Part shown: positions 23,768 to 30,997 of the stretch, in pieces | How positions within the stretch are numbered: the stretch's first letter is position 1 | Layout: the number at the start of each line of letters is the position of its first letter | DNA from: HGM11788 sp964654945 | GTDB taxonomy: Bacteria > Bacillota > Clostridia > Lachnospirales > CAG-274 | Direction: 5' to 3' | DNA length: 34,116 nucleotides | NCBI GenBank assembly: GCA_964654945.1 | Contig: CAZZLN010000015.1 | Location: 1 to 34,116 of the forward strand | Position numbers and translations under genes: made by a program | The notes under the pieces: generated by a model | Databases searched by the model: none | What the model was told of the DNA's origin: nothing | The model's input: only the letters and a program-made list of their open reading frames with translations

Positions 23768-24190
23768 ATGATGGATATAAAAGAAATTATGAGTATTTTA
23801 CCTCACAGAATTCCTATGCTTTTAATTGACAGAGTTTTAGAAATTGAAGAGGGTAAAAAGGTTGTTGCCTTAAAGAACGTTACAATGAATGAACCTTTTT
23901 TTCAGGGGCATTTTCCCCAGGAGCCTGTAATGCCCGGTGTGCTTATTATTGAAGCTATGGCTCAGGCAGGCTGTGTTGCTATGCTTTCTATGGAGGAAAA
24001 CAGAGGTAAAATAGGTTATTTCGGCGGTATTGATAAGGCTAAATTCAGAGGCAAGGTTGTGCCCGGTGACACTCTTAGATTAGAGGTGGAAATTATCAAG
24101 TATAAGCGTTCCGTCGGTCTTGGAAAAGGTATTGCCTATGTTGGTGATAAAAAGGTTGCTGAAGCTGAATTAACTTTTATGATTGGCTAA
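23768..24190 (+). CDS. fabZ: 3-hydroxyacyl-ACP dehydratase
   Basis: Removes water from 3-hydroxyacyl-ACP. The 140-residue hot-dog-fold protein has LPHRIPMLLID, catalytic His48 in GHFP and Glu62 in IEAMAQ. Two ATGs (23768, 23771) are possible. It lies 6 nt after fabF and 10 nt before accD, leaving no space for accC. No second isomerase (FabM/FabN) gene is nearby, so how unsaturated chains are made is not shown. Confidence 0.95.
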   Translation: MMDIKEIMSILPHRIPMLLIDRVLEIEEGKKVVALKNVTMNEPFFQGHFPQEPVMPGVLIIEAMAQAGCVAMLSMEENRGKIGYFGGIDKAKFRGKVVPGDTLRLEVEIIKYKRSVGLGKGIAYVGDKKVAEAELTFMIG

Positions 24191-24200
24191 GAGGTGCAGT

Positions 24201-25127
24201 ATGAAATTATTCGATAATATTAAAGAAAATATTAATAAGATTAGTGTTGATACCCTTAAAGATAAGGTTGATGCAATTAAAGATAATTTGCCTAAAAAGG
24301 AAAAGTCTGAACAAAAAGAAGCTCCTAAGGAAGAAATTCCCAATGGCTCCATTAAATGCCCAAGCTGCGGAAATATTATGGAAAAGAAAGCACTTGGTCC
24401 TTTAAAGATTTGTCCTAAATGTGCAAAGCTTTTCAGAATGAATGCAAAAGACAGAGTTAAGACTATATCAGATAAGGGCAGCTTTGAAGAATTTGATATA
24501 AATATGGAAGCTAAAAATCCTCTTAACTTCCCGGGCTATGAGGTTAAGATAAAGAGCCTGCAGGAAAAAACAGGATTAAAAGATGCTGTTAAAACAGGAA
24601 AATGCACAATCGGCGGTTATCCTTGTGTCATTGCCGTTATGGACAGTGGTTTTCAAATGGGTTCAATGGGTTCTGTTGTTGGAGAAAAAATAACAAGAGC
24701 CTTTGAATATGCAACAGAAAATAAACTTCCTATTATTGTTTTTACCTGTTCAGGTGGTGCAAGAATGCAGGAGGGCATTGTTTCCCTTATGCAGATGGCT
24801 AAGGTAAGTGCTGCCTGTGCAAAACATTCAGATGCGGGTCAGCTTTATGTGACAGTTCTTACCGACCCTACAACAGGCGGTGTTACTGCATCTTTTGCAA
24901 TGCTTGGAGATATTATTCTTGCCGAGCCTAAAACTCTTATTGGCTTTGCAGGCAGACGAGTTATTGAGCAGACTATTAAACAGAAGCTTCCCGATGAGTT
25001 TCAGACTTCGGAATTTCTTCTTGAGCATGGCTTTGTAGATGCTATTGTTGAAAGAGAAAAGCTGGTTGAAACTCTCAAAACAATTCTTATGCTTCATACT
25101 AAGAAGGGCGGTGAGCAGATTGGCTAA
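24201..25127 (+). CDS. accD: Acetyl-CoA carboxylase carboxyltransferase subunit beta
   Basis: With AccA it transfers the carboxyl group from biotin to acetyl-CoA to give malonyl-CoA. The 308-residue protein has a charged N-terminal extension (about residues 1-50), a four-cysteine zinc ribbon (CPSC ... CPKC, about 53-75), and a crotonase-fold domain with SGGARMQEG and PTTGGVTASFA. The ATG at 24201 follows GAGGTG. It overlaps accA. The N-terminal extension rich in Lys/Glu is longer than in E. coli AccD. Confidence 0.95.
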   Translation: MKLFDNIKENINKISVDTLKDKVDAIKDNLPKKEKSEQKEAPKEEIPNGSIKCPSCGNIMEKKALGPLKICPKCAKLFRMNAKDRVKTISDKGSFEEFDINMEAKNPLNFPGYEVKIKSLQEKTGLKDAVKTGKCTIGGYPCVIAVMDSGFQMGSMGSVVGEKITRAFEYATENKLPIIVFTCSGGARMQEGIVSLMQMAKVSAACAKHSDAGQLYVTVLTDPTTGGVTASFAMLGDIILAEPKTLIGFAGRRVIEQTIKQKLPDEFQTSEFLLEHGFVDAIVEREKLVETLKTILMLHTKKGGEQIG

Positions 25128-25917
25128 GGCTTATGATACAGTTAAAATTGCCAGAAAGGTTACAAGACCTACTGCTCTTGATTATATTAATCATATTTTT
25201 GAAAATTTCATTGAATTTCATGGTGACAGAAATTTCAGAGATGACAGTGCAATTGTAGGAGGTATTGCATCTTTAAACGGAACTCCCGTTACCGTTATAG
25301 GTATCCAAAAAGGAAAAACAATGGAAGAAAATATTGAAAGAAACTTTGGTCAGCCTCACCCTGAGGGTTACAGAAAGGCTTTAAGACTTATGCAGCAGGC
25401 TGAAAAGTTCGGCAGACCTATTATTAATTTTATTAATACAAGCGGTGCTTACTGCGGTGTGGGTGCTGAAGAAAGAGGTCAGGGAGAAGCTATTGCAAAA
25501 AATCTTATGGTAATGGCTGATTTAAAAGTGCCTACTATTTCTATTATTATAGGAGAGGGCGGCAGCGGCGGTGCTCTTGCACTTGCTGTTACAGACAGAG
25601 TATGGATGCTTGAAAATTCCGTTTATGCAGTTTTATCCCCTGAAGGATTTGCAAGTATTCTCTGGAAAGATGCAAAAAGAGCTAAAGAAGCTGCCGATGT
25701 TATGAAAATTACGTCAAATGACCTTTTGGAGCTTGGAATAATTGAAAAATCTATTAAGGAAGTCAGCGGAGGTGCTCAAAATGATTTTAGCTTTACAGCT
25801 AATCTTTTGAAATCAAAGCTTGAAACAGAGCTGGATATTCTTATGGAAAAGGATACTGAAATTCTCTTAAATGAAAGATATGAGAGATTCAGAAGGTTCG
25901 GTGAGTTTTCCGAATAA
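25111..25917 (+). CDS. accA: Acetyl-CoA carboxylase carboxyltransferase subunit alpha
   Basis: Partner of AccD in malonyl-CoA synthesis. The protein (about 268 residues) has DYINHIFENFIEFHGDR, the GGIASL ... GIQKGK region, and IIGEGGSGGALAL, the family glycine-rich site. The start is uncertain: GTG at 25111 (used here, AAGGG just before) or TTG at 25120 (GGTGAG 4 nt before). Both lie inside the end of accD. The N-terminal helical part of Gram-negative AccA is shorter here, as in other Firmicutes. It ends in TAATG, which shares its A with the next gene's start. Confidence 0.93.
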   Translation: MSRLAKAYDTVKIARKVTRPTALDYINHIFENFIEFHGDRNFRDDSAIVGGIASLNGTPVTVIGIQKGKTMEENIERNFGQPHPEGYRKALRLMQQAEKFGRPIINFINTSGAYCGVGAEERGQGEAIAKNLMVMADLKVPTISIIIGEGGSGGALALAVTDRVWMLENSVYAVLSPEGFASILWKDAKRAKEAADVMKITSNDLLELGIIEKSIKEVSGGAQNDFSFTANLLKSKLETELDILMEKDTEILLNERYERFRRFGEFSE

Positions 25918-26111
25918 TGAAGAACATTATTGTTTATATTATAGCAGCAGCAGGTGTGTTGGCTGTGCTTGCGGCTTATTGCTGTGAGCTTGTTTTACAG
26001 GGTGTGAAATTAAAATATGCAGTTATATTTATATTTGTTGCTGCGGCTGTATTTTTAATTGGATTTTTTGCTGCAAAAATTTTTGCTAAAAAATTTTATA
26101 ATAAAAAATGA
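25917..26111 (+). CDS. Small two-helix membrane protein at the end of the fatty acid operon
   Basis: I do not recognise this 64-residue protein. It has two hydrophobic segments (about residues 3-25 and 33-56) joined by a short loop and ends in a lysine-rich tail. Its ATG shares one base with the accA stop codon, so it is likely translated by coupling. No function can be given; coexpression with lipid synthesis is the only clue. Confidence 0.6.
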   Translation: MKNIIVYIIAAAGVLAVLAAYCCELVLQGVKLKYAVIFIFVAAAVFLIGFFAAKIFAKKFYNKK

Positions 26112-26119
26112 TATTTATA

Positions 26120-26140
26120 GGGTGTCTTTTAAAGGCACCC
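26120..26140 (+). terminator. Hairpin after the fatty acid operon
   Basis: GGGTGTCTTT and AAAGGCACCC are complementary with one G-T pair and almost no loop. The T run is weak, so it may be a poor terminator. Confidence 0.45.
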
Positions 26141-26163
26141 TGAATTATTTATATAATATACTT

Positions 26164-26265
26164 TTTGCGGGGGACTGCAAAACCCGCAAAACGTTTTTTA
26201 TAGATAATTACTAATTGTGTAGGTTTTATAGAAACTCAATTTTGCGGGGGACAGTCCCCCTCAAA
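26164..26265. repeat. Two short GC-rich palindromic repeats
   Basis: TTTTTGCGGGGGACTG (about 26162-26177) and TTTTGCGGGGGACAG (about 26240-26254) are near copies about 77 nt apart. The second forms the perfect palindrome GGGGGAC-A-GTCCCCC (26246-26260); the first forms a GCGGG/CCCGC hairpin. They lie beside transposase debris and may be element ends or REP-like repeats. Confidence 0.5.
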
Positions 26266-26279
26266 ATTTTAGCAAACAT

Positions 26280-26369
26280 TTATTTCATTGCTGCCAATAC
26301 ATCATTTGATGACTTAAAATTCTGCTCCTTGATGTAGCTTCTTAATAATTCCTTTGATACTTTTGACAT
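26280..26369 (-). pseudogene. N-terminal remnant of an IS256-family (mutator type) transposase
   Basis: A 29-codon frame behind a good AGGAGG site starts MSKVSKELLRSYIKEQN, the kind of N terminus seen in IS256-like transposases. It stops at TAA, but the same frame continues MFAKIL, where intact relatives read roughly KEMFADVL, so a Glu codon seems to have become a stop. The sequence then changes to the palindromic repeat region, so the rest of the gene is gone. Upstream (minus strand) are a TTGACA and TTTACACAAAA-like end sequence near 26450-26463. The family call is from recall of motifs. Confidence 0.5.
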
Positions 26370-26477
26370 AAAATTAGTCCTCCTTGTTTTTAGCAAATTT
26401 TTACATTAATTTCTATTTGCATTATTGTCAAGAAGGACTGTTTTTATACTGTTTACACAAAATTTTTAAAAGGCTCG

Positions 26478-26512
26478 GTTATGTTAATTAGGGATTTTTT
26501 TACAGCACCTTT
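26478..26512 (+). repeat. Fragment of the dispersed repeat family
   Basis: TGTTAATTAGGG and GATTTTTTTACAGCACCT match the terminal portion of the repeat at 32316-32470 (in reverse complement) with one or two changes. Only the end of the element remains here, next to the IS256-like remnant. Confidence 0.6.
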
Positions 26513-26553
26513 TTGTGTTTTAATAGTTAATATTTAAATTTATATAACAAAAC

Positions 26554-26991
26554 CTATTCCTTTATAATTGTTTCTTCCCCAAGCTCAAAAAGCAGCTCAT
26601 CACATTGAGTAACATTAATTTTTTTATTTATAGCAAAAATAATTATACTATCCCTTTTAATACGGGGATAAAGCTCATTAACACCTGCGATTTTAAGTAA
26701 TCTTTGAGTATCTTTAATATTAAGTCCCATACCGAATATAAGCTGAATAAGCTTATCACGGGAGGGATTTTTCTTTTTGCCGTCGAAAATTTGGTAGCCA
26801 TAAATCTGATTAAGTTCAGAATTATTAATAGCTAAATTTTTAGAAATATCATATTTTTTTAGCATATCATCAAGATAATCTGAAAGACTTAAATCAATAA
26901 GATCATCCTTATTCTCCTCAATATAGCTTTCTATTTCTTCTTCCTGATTCAATATTTTTAAAAGCTCATCTGTCGATTTTTGAATATTCAT
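26554..26991 (-). CDS. Helix-turn-helix (XRE-like) protein divergent from a Ser/Thr kinase
   Basis: A 145-residue protein with an acidic N-terminal third and a central helix-turn-helix of XRE type (about residues 46-86), including YGYQIFDGKKKNPSRDKLIQ, followed by RLLKIAG...LYPRIKRDSIIIFAIN. I recall this as a family common in Clostridia, often next to membrane-anchored Ser/Thr kinases, with no known function. The ATG at 26991 has AGAGGTG 6 nt before; a GTG at 27000 overlaps that ribosome site and is unlikely. It is divergent from the kinase with only 73 nt between, suggesting shared control. Confidence 0.7.
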   Translation of the reverse strand: MNIQKSTDELLKILNQEEEIESYIEENKDDLIDLSLSDYLDDMLKKYDISKNLAINNSELNQIYGYQIFDGKKKNPSRDKLIQLIFGMGLNIKDTQRLLKIAGVNELYPRIKRDSIIIFAINKKINVTQCDELLFELGEETIIKE

Positions 26992-27015
26992 GTTTACCAC
27001 CTCTGAAATTTATGA

Positions 27016-27021
27016 TATAAT
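27016..27021 (+). promoter_or_regulatory. Extended -10 promoter of the kinase gene
   Basis: TGA precedes TATAAT (TGnTATAAT), about 45 nt before the TTG start. There is no good -35 box. It lies in the 73-nt divergent spacer shared with the helix-turn-helix gene. Confidence 0.4.
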
Positions 27022-27064
27022 ATTTTTTACAAATTTGCAATCAAATTTTTAAGAAGGTGATAAT

Positions 27065-28129
27065 TTGAGCGGCTTGGCAGATGAATTTGAACTTAGTCAG
27101 TATAAGGAATTGGAGTGTCTTGATAAAAAGGGAAATGTATATATTGTAAAGGACATTCGAGATAATAAGCTATGGGTGAAAAAGAAAATTACAAAGAACG
27201 GATTTGATGCCTATAACGGAATAAAGGGTATTAAAAATGATAATGTTGTCTATGTTAAAGAAATATTATGCGCAGATGAAAAATATTATGTAATAGAAGA
27301 ATACATAGATGGTGTTGACCTTCAAAGATTAATAACTGAAAAAAGTCCAATGGATTTTAAAGAAGTACGCATCATAATGTGTCAGATTTGCGATGGATTG
27401 AAATTTATTCATGACAAGAATATTATTCACAGAGATATAACACCGTCAAATATTATTATTTCCAATGATGGTATTGTAAAGCTTATTGATATGGGGATTG
27501 CAAGAATAAAAAAAGAGGAAAGCAATAGGGATACTACAATTCTCGGGACAGCAGGCTATGCAGCACCGGAACAGTTTGGATTCAGCCAGACAAATGTTAC
27601 GACCGATATATATTCATGTGGTGTTCTTATGAATGTAATGCTTACAGGTAAATTTCCTTTTGAATACAGATATAAGGGAAATATGGATTATGTGTTAGAA
27701 CATTGTATCAGAATGGAACCAAAAGAAAGGTATCAGACAATAGGAGAGCTGAAAAGGGCTTTGATTAAATCTGAAGGGAAAATTGCCAGATTGGGAAACG
27801 TTTTTGATAAAACACCCGGTTTCAGGACAAATAATAACACAAAAAAAGTAATTGCAATTATATTATATACAACTGTTGCTGTGTTTTTATTCTTTTCTGT
27901 GTTTATGTTTCCTCTTGATTTTAAAGCCGGAATTTTATATTTATCTATAGGAATTTTCACCTTTTTACTACCTTTTCTTATAGGTGCAAACTATTTAAAT
28001 TATCAGGAAAAGCTGCCTGTCGTAAAATTATGGAGAAAGTCAGCGAGAAATAGTTTTGGCATAGCCGCAGGTCTGGTGATATTTTATATCAGTGTTATTT
28101 GTGTAATAATATTTTATGTAAAGGATTAA
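27065..28129 (+). CDS. Membrane-anchored Hanks-type Ser/Thr protein kinase
   Basis: The 354-residue protein has an N-terminal kinase domain (about residues 10-235) and three or four C-terminal membrane helices (about 262-350). Visible motifs are Lys39-41 on strand beta3 (LWVKKKI), HRDITPSN with catalytic Asp124, DMG with Asp142 in place of DFG, AAPEQFG, and DIYSCGVLMNVMLTG. The glycine-rich loop is weak (CLDKKGNVY). All catalytic residues are present, so it should be active. It lacks PASTA repeats, so it is not the cell-wall kinase PrkC; what it senses is unknown. TTG is the start codon, 6 nt after AAGGTG. A membrane protein gene follows 20 nt later. Confidence 0.85.
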   Translation: MSGLADEFELSQYKELECLDKKGNVYIVKDIRDNKLWVKKKITKNGFDAYNGIKGIKNDNVVYVKEILCADEKYYVIEEYIDGVDLQRLITEKSPMDFKEVRIIMCQICDGLKFIHDKNIIHRDITPSNIIISNDGIVKLIDMGIARIKKEESNRDTTILGTAGYAAPEQFGFSQTNVTTDIYSCGVLMNVMLTGKFPFEYRYKGNMDYVLEHCIRMEPKERYQTIGELKRALIKSEGKIARLGNVFDKTPGFRTNNNTKKVIAIILYTTVAVFLFFSVFMFPLDFKAGILYLSIGIFTFLLPFLIGANYLNYQEKLPVVKLWRKSARNSFGIAAGLVIFYISVICVIIFYVKD

Positions 28130-28149
28130 ATAAAAACTGAGGGATGAAT

Positions 28150-28692
28150 ATGAAAAAATCAAAGGATAATATGACAGTATACAGTAATAAATCATTTGAT
28201 ACTCTACCTCAAATTATAACTATATGCTGTGCAATAATAATCGGAATATGCTGCTTTTTTTCTCTTTTAACACCTGATTACGCAGAAAAGGGATATACAT
28301 TAATAAATATCAGCAATAATTATATTCTCATTTTGCCTGTATTTATTTTGCTTAATTCCTGTTTTGACGGATTGTGGTTTTTAAGATATAAATTTACATT
28401 TGTATTAGGCTTAATCGGAGTTGTTATTCTGTATTATTTTCATTGCCGTTTTTATCTTGAGGGATTGTCATATAAGGCATATTCAATTTGTTATTATATA
28501 TCGTTTTTCTGTTATATAGGGGTTATGTTTTTACCTTTCTTTATTAAAGACTGTGATAACAGTGGTTTAATACCTATCGGAAAATTTGATTATATATGGA
28601 TATTATTTTTTGCTGCAGTTGGGATATTTTTTCTGTTAAAATCAAATTCGCTGAAAAATCCTGTGATGCTGTATATACTTTCAATGATATAA
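28150..28692 (+). CDS. Polytopic membrane protein, paralogue-like to the zinc-ribbon membrane protein downstream
   Basis: The 180-residue protein has five or six hydrophobic segments and no recognised domain. It shares a pattern with the membrane part of the protein at 30998: an IL/IPxFxLLNxxFD segment, then LPFFIKDCDNSGLIPIGKFDYIWI against APFLVKENDGTGIKPVKKYDFIWI. The ATG at 28150 is chosen because GAGGG would abut the ATG at 28144. It follows the kinase gene by 20 nt and is probably in the same operon, so it may be a partner or substrate. Confidence 0.65.
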   Translation: MKKSKDNMTVYSNKSFDTLPQIITICCAIIIGICCFFSLLTPDYAEKGYTLINISNNYILILPVFILLNSCFDGLWFLRYKFTFVLGLIGVVILYYFHCRFYLEGLSYKAYSICYYISFFCYIGVMFLPFFIKDCDNSGLIPIGKFDYIWILFFAAVGIFFLLKSNSLKNPVMLYILSMI

Positions 28693-28783
28693 TAAGCAGA
28701 GGAATAATTGGCAGCAGCGTGTAAAAGCAACATTATTTTTTAGTTAATATCAGATATTATGCTGACAGCATAGTACAAAAAAG
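28693..28783. other. Short spacer with a perfect palindrome
   Basis: TATGCTG-A-CAGCATA (28758-28772) is a perfect 7+1+7 palindrome just before the terminator. It could be an operator for the following gene or part of the terminator region. No gene seen. Confidence 0.35.
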
Positions 28784-28821
28784 GCATCTTTTGTTATTAT
28801 AATGGCAAAAGATGCTTTTTT
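28784..28821 (+). terminator. Rho-independent terminator before the stalk-domain gene
   Basis: GCATCTTTTG (28784-28793) and CAAAAGATGC (28806-28815) form a perfect 10-bp stem followed by six T residues. The next gene's AGGAGG begins only 5 nt later, so it either ends the kinase operon or acts as an attenuator. Confidence 0.8.
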
Positions 28822-28838
28822 ATTAGGAGGTATATATT

Positions 28839-29744
28839 ATGAAAAGAAAAATCACAGCATTGGTATTAGCAGGAATAATGGCATTTTCATGCTCCGTATT
28901 TGCAGCAAATAATCTGCGAGTAGTGGTAGATGGCAAAGAGGCAGTATCCGAGCGGGCAATTATAAAGGACGGAAGAATACTTATGCCTTATGAGGATTTA
29001 GGCAGTGCTATGGGAATGACTGCTATATATGATGAAGCGTCAAAGTATATTGTAATTGGCAGCAGTGACTGTGCTGTCAGTATTCCTGTAAGCGGAACTA
29101 CAGCTAAATATTTTGTTAATAATGTTCGTAACACTATGGAGCTTGATGTGCCTGTTCAGACGGTAAACGGAGAAATGCTGGTGCCTGTGAGAGCAGTTGC
29201 AGAAATGCTTGATGCAGAACTCAGCTGGAATGGTGACAGCAAAACCTTGACAATTAAAACATCAGATAATATTGCAAAGGCTCCATCTGAAAATTCCGCA
29301 TCAACAGTGGCAAATAACAATTACGGTATAAGCAATGAACAATATAGTGCAATAACTGCGGAATACAGAGAAATTATAAACGATATTGCAGCAACTAAAT
29401 CTGCCCATGAGCTTAATGTTTATATAGAAGGAATTGAAAATTCAAAAATAGGTCAATTTGCTATTAAGTGGACTGATAATGCAGAAAATGATAACGCAGA
29501 ACGCTATGTAGGCATACTTAGCTATGGTTTATCCTATATGATTACAAACAGAGAGTCATATTTTATACTGACAGCTACTGAAAGCGATAAGGAAACTGTT
29601 GATATGGGAATAAAGCTTTACGGAATAATTACACAGGGATTAAATCAGCTTCCTGATAAGTCAAGCCTTGATGAAGCAGAAGCTCTTGCTAAGGATATAA
29701 TAGAACAAACAGAAAACTTTTATAATATTGTGCGATATTATTAA
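28839..29744 (+). CDS. Secreted protein with copper amine oxidase N-terminal-type (stalk) domain
   Basis: The 301-residue protein has a signal peptide (cleavage after SVFA, near residue 22). A stalk domain of the PF07833 type spans about residues 26-143 (VVVDGKEAV ... LMPYEDLGSAMG ... LVPVRAVAEMLDAELSWNGDSKTLTI). Despite the name this domain is not an oxidase; it is a surface module common in Clostridia. The C-terminal half (about 160-301) is helical with no recognised family. It stands alone between two terminators. A surface or wall-associated role is inferred. Confidence 0.8.
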   Translation: MKRKITALVLAGIMAFSCSVFAANNLRVVVDGKEAVSERAIIKDGRILMPYEDLGSAMGMTAIYDEASKYIVIGSSDCAVSIPVSGTTAKYFVNNVRNTMELDVPVQTVNGEMLVPVRAVAEMLDAELSWNGDSKTLTIKTSDNIAKAPSENSASTVANNNYGISNEQYSAITAEYREIINDIAATKSAHELNVYIEGIENSKIGQFAIKWTDNAENDNAERYVGILSYGLSYMITNRESYFILTATESDKETVDMGIKLYGIITQGLNQLPDKSSLDEAEALAKDIIEQTENFYNIVRYY

Positions 29745-29766
29745 AAATCTGTTTGTATACTGAATA

Positions 29767-29798
29767 AAAATCCTTTGTCATTATAGGCAAAGGATTTT
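29767..29798. terminator. Bidirectional terminator between convergent genes
   Basis: AAAATCCTTTG (29767-29777) and CAAAGGATTTT (29788-29798) form a perfect 11-bp stem with A and T runs on both sides, placed between the stalk-domain gene and the convergent XRE gene. Confidence 0.8.
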
Positions 29799-29801
29799 AT
29801 A

Positions 29802-30143
29802 CTATATTTTTTTAAATGCCTTTATATTTCTGATAAGTTTTAGCAGTTCGGACTGTTCTTCCTCTGATAAAGATGAAAGCTGTGCATTTATTTTATTAAG
29901 TGTAGTGTTTGTGTTGTTAGGCTTAATTTTTTCATCAAAAAGAAAAAGGTCGTATATTGAAATATCAAGGGCATTAGCTAGCTTATCCAAAACTTCTACA
30001 GTAGGAGATTTTTCAGCTCTTTCAATCTGACCTAAATATGTGGTGCTTATAGAGGATTTGAAGGCAAGCTCCTCCTGACTTATACCGTTTTCCTTGCGAA
30101 AAGCTCTGATACGATGACCTAAATTTTCTGCAACTTTAGACAA
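29802..30143 (-). CDS. XRE-family transcriptional regulator
   Basis: The 113-residue protein has a standard HTH_3 domain in residues 7-66 (GISQEELAFKSSISTTYLGQIERAEKSPTVEVLDKLANAL). The C-terminal part is a short helical tail with SLSEEEQSELLKLI. The start codon is TTG at 30143, supported by GGGAGTG six nt upstream. It is divergent from the small membrane gene at 30322, with a promoter for each in the 178-nt spacer, so it may regulate both. Whether it belongs to a mobile element is not shown. Confidence 0.85.
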   Translation of the reverse strand: MSKVAENLGHRIRAFRKENGISQEELAFKSSISTTYLGQIERAEKSPTVEVLDKLANALDISIYDLFLFDEKIKPNNTNTTLNKINAQLSSLSEEEQSELLKLIRNIKAFKKI

Positions 30144-30168
30144 TTACATCACTCCCGTTCTAAAGTTA

Positions 30169-30197
30169 ATGATAATAAATATATTTAGTTTTTGCAA
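30169..30197 (-). promoter_or_regulatory. Candidate promoter of the XRE gene, TTGCAA-17-TATCAT
   Basis: On the minus strand the -35 covers 30197-30192 and the -10 covers 30174-30169 with a 17-nt spacer, about 26 nt before the TTG start. Confidence 0.4.
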
Positions 30198-30236
30198 ATA
30201 ACTATAATTTATTAAAAATAACAGCAACTAAAATTG

Positions 30237-30265
30237 TTGACAAATTGTATAAAATATTGTAGAAT
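30237..30265 (+). promoter_or_regulatory. Promoter of the small membrane protein gene, TTGACA-17-TAGAAT
   Basis: The -35 at 30237-30242 and the -10 at 30260-30265 have ideal spacing, about 55 nt before the start codon at 30322. Confidence 0.65.
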
Positions 30266-30321
30266 TGTACTGTTAAATCTAATTTCATTAAAAAATATAT
30301 ATTTAAAAGGAGGAAAAGAAA

Positions 30322-30507
30322 ATGGGTTTTTTAATTGTTTTAATATATAGTGCTATAGCATATTGGGCTGCAGGAAAAACTATTTATGCAAATAAAATAA
30401 GAATTGGAACATCACAGGCTCTTTTTGGACAAAGATTGATTACGGGATTTATATTTGGTATAATTCTAATACCAGTTGCAATTATCAGAGTGATTTTTCG
30501 CATATAG
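30322..30507 (+). CDS. Small membrane protein (61 residues)
   Basis: I do not recognise this protein. It has two hydrophobic segments (about residues 2-17 and 41-58) separated by a basic loop (AGKTIYANKIRIGTSQALFGQ). It has a consensus promoter and an AGGAGG ribosome site, so it is probably a real gene. It stands just upstream of a decayed zinc-ribbon gene and may be cotranscribed with it. Confidence 0.6.
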   Translation: MGFLIVLIYSAIAYWAAGKTIYANKIRIGTSQALFGQRLITGFIFGIILIPVAIIRVIFRI

Positions 30508-30575
30508 CAAAATGTACAGTTATTTATTAATTGAGGCTAAATAGAAAAATAAATAATTAAAAGGAGTGTGTAATT

Positions 30576-30971
30576 ATGTTTTCTACTAATTGCGGTAAGT
30601 AAAATGAAGAAGGGAATATTTTTTGTTCAGAATGCGGTAACAGAATTTCAAGTCAACCATCTGCAAATATAATGCAGGAAAAAGCTAAAGGAACAATTAT
30701 ATTTAAACCTAAAAAGATTTTTGGTTAATTTATGCTTAAATATGCAATTATTGAAATTAACGGTGAAAAAAATAAAGTACGATTTAAAAAAGAGCTGCAA
30801 ATAGATTTGCCGGCAGGTGATTATGATTTTATGTGTTATGGTAAATATATGGGCAAAGCCAATAAGGCAAACGGCAGATTAAGTATTAATACGGGTGAAA
30901 CTGTAAGTGTTATATATAAAACACGTATACTTGTGTTTTTAAGAGGTAAGATAGAGAATAATAAACAATAA
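30576..30971 (+). pseudogene. Zinc-ribbon protein gene with two in-frame stop codons
   Basis: One continuous frame of 132 codons begins with ATG after AAGGAGTG and is broken by TAA at codon 9 (30600-30602) and TAA at codon 51 (30726-30728). The start reads MFSTNCGK-stop-NEEGNIFCSECGNRI, clearly a zinc ribbon of the MFCxxCGK ... FCxxCG kind in which the first Cys is Ser and a Lys codon has become TAA. After the second stop the frame continues with a beta-rich region (LPAGDYDFMCYGKYMGKANKANGR). Three single-base changes explain all defects. The last 79 codons could be translated from ATG 30732, but that has no ribosome site. Two stops argue for decay, not recoding. Confidence 0.75.
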
Positions 30972-30997
30972 TAATTTGAAGAGCAGAGGGAATTAAT

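Noticed and set aside
27065..28129. PrkC/PknB cell-wall kinase
   Set aside because: No PASTA repeats, several membrane helices instead of one, and no PP2C phosphatase gene beside it.
29802..30507. Toxin-antitoxin pair (XRE regulator plus 61-residue protein)
   Set aside because: The genes are divergent, not an operon, and the small protein shows only membrane helices without a known toxin pattern.
30576..30971. Recoding or an alternative genetic code reading TAA as sense
   Set aside because: Every other gene uses TAA normally as stop and the frame also lost a zinc-binding cysteine, so simple decay is the better explanation.
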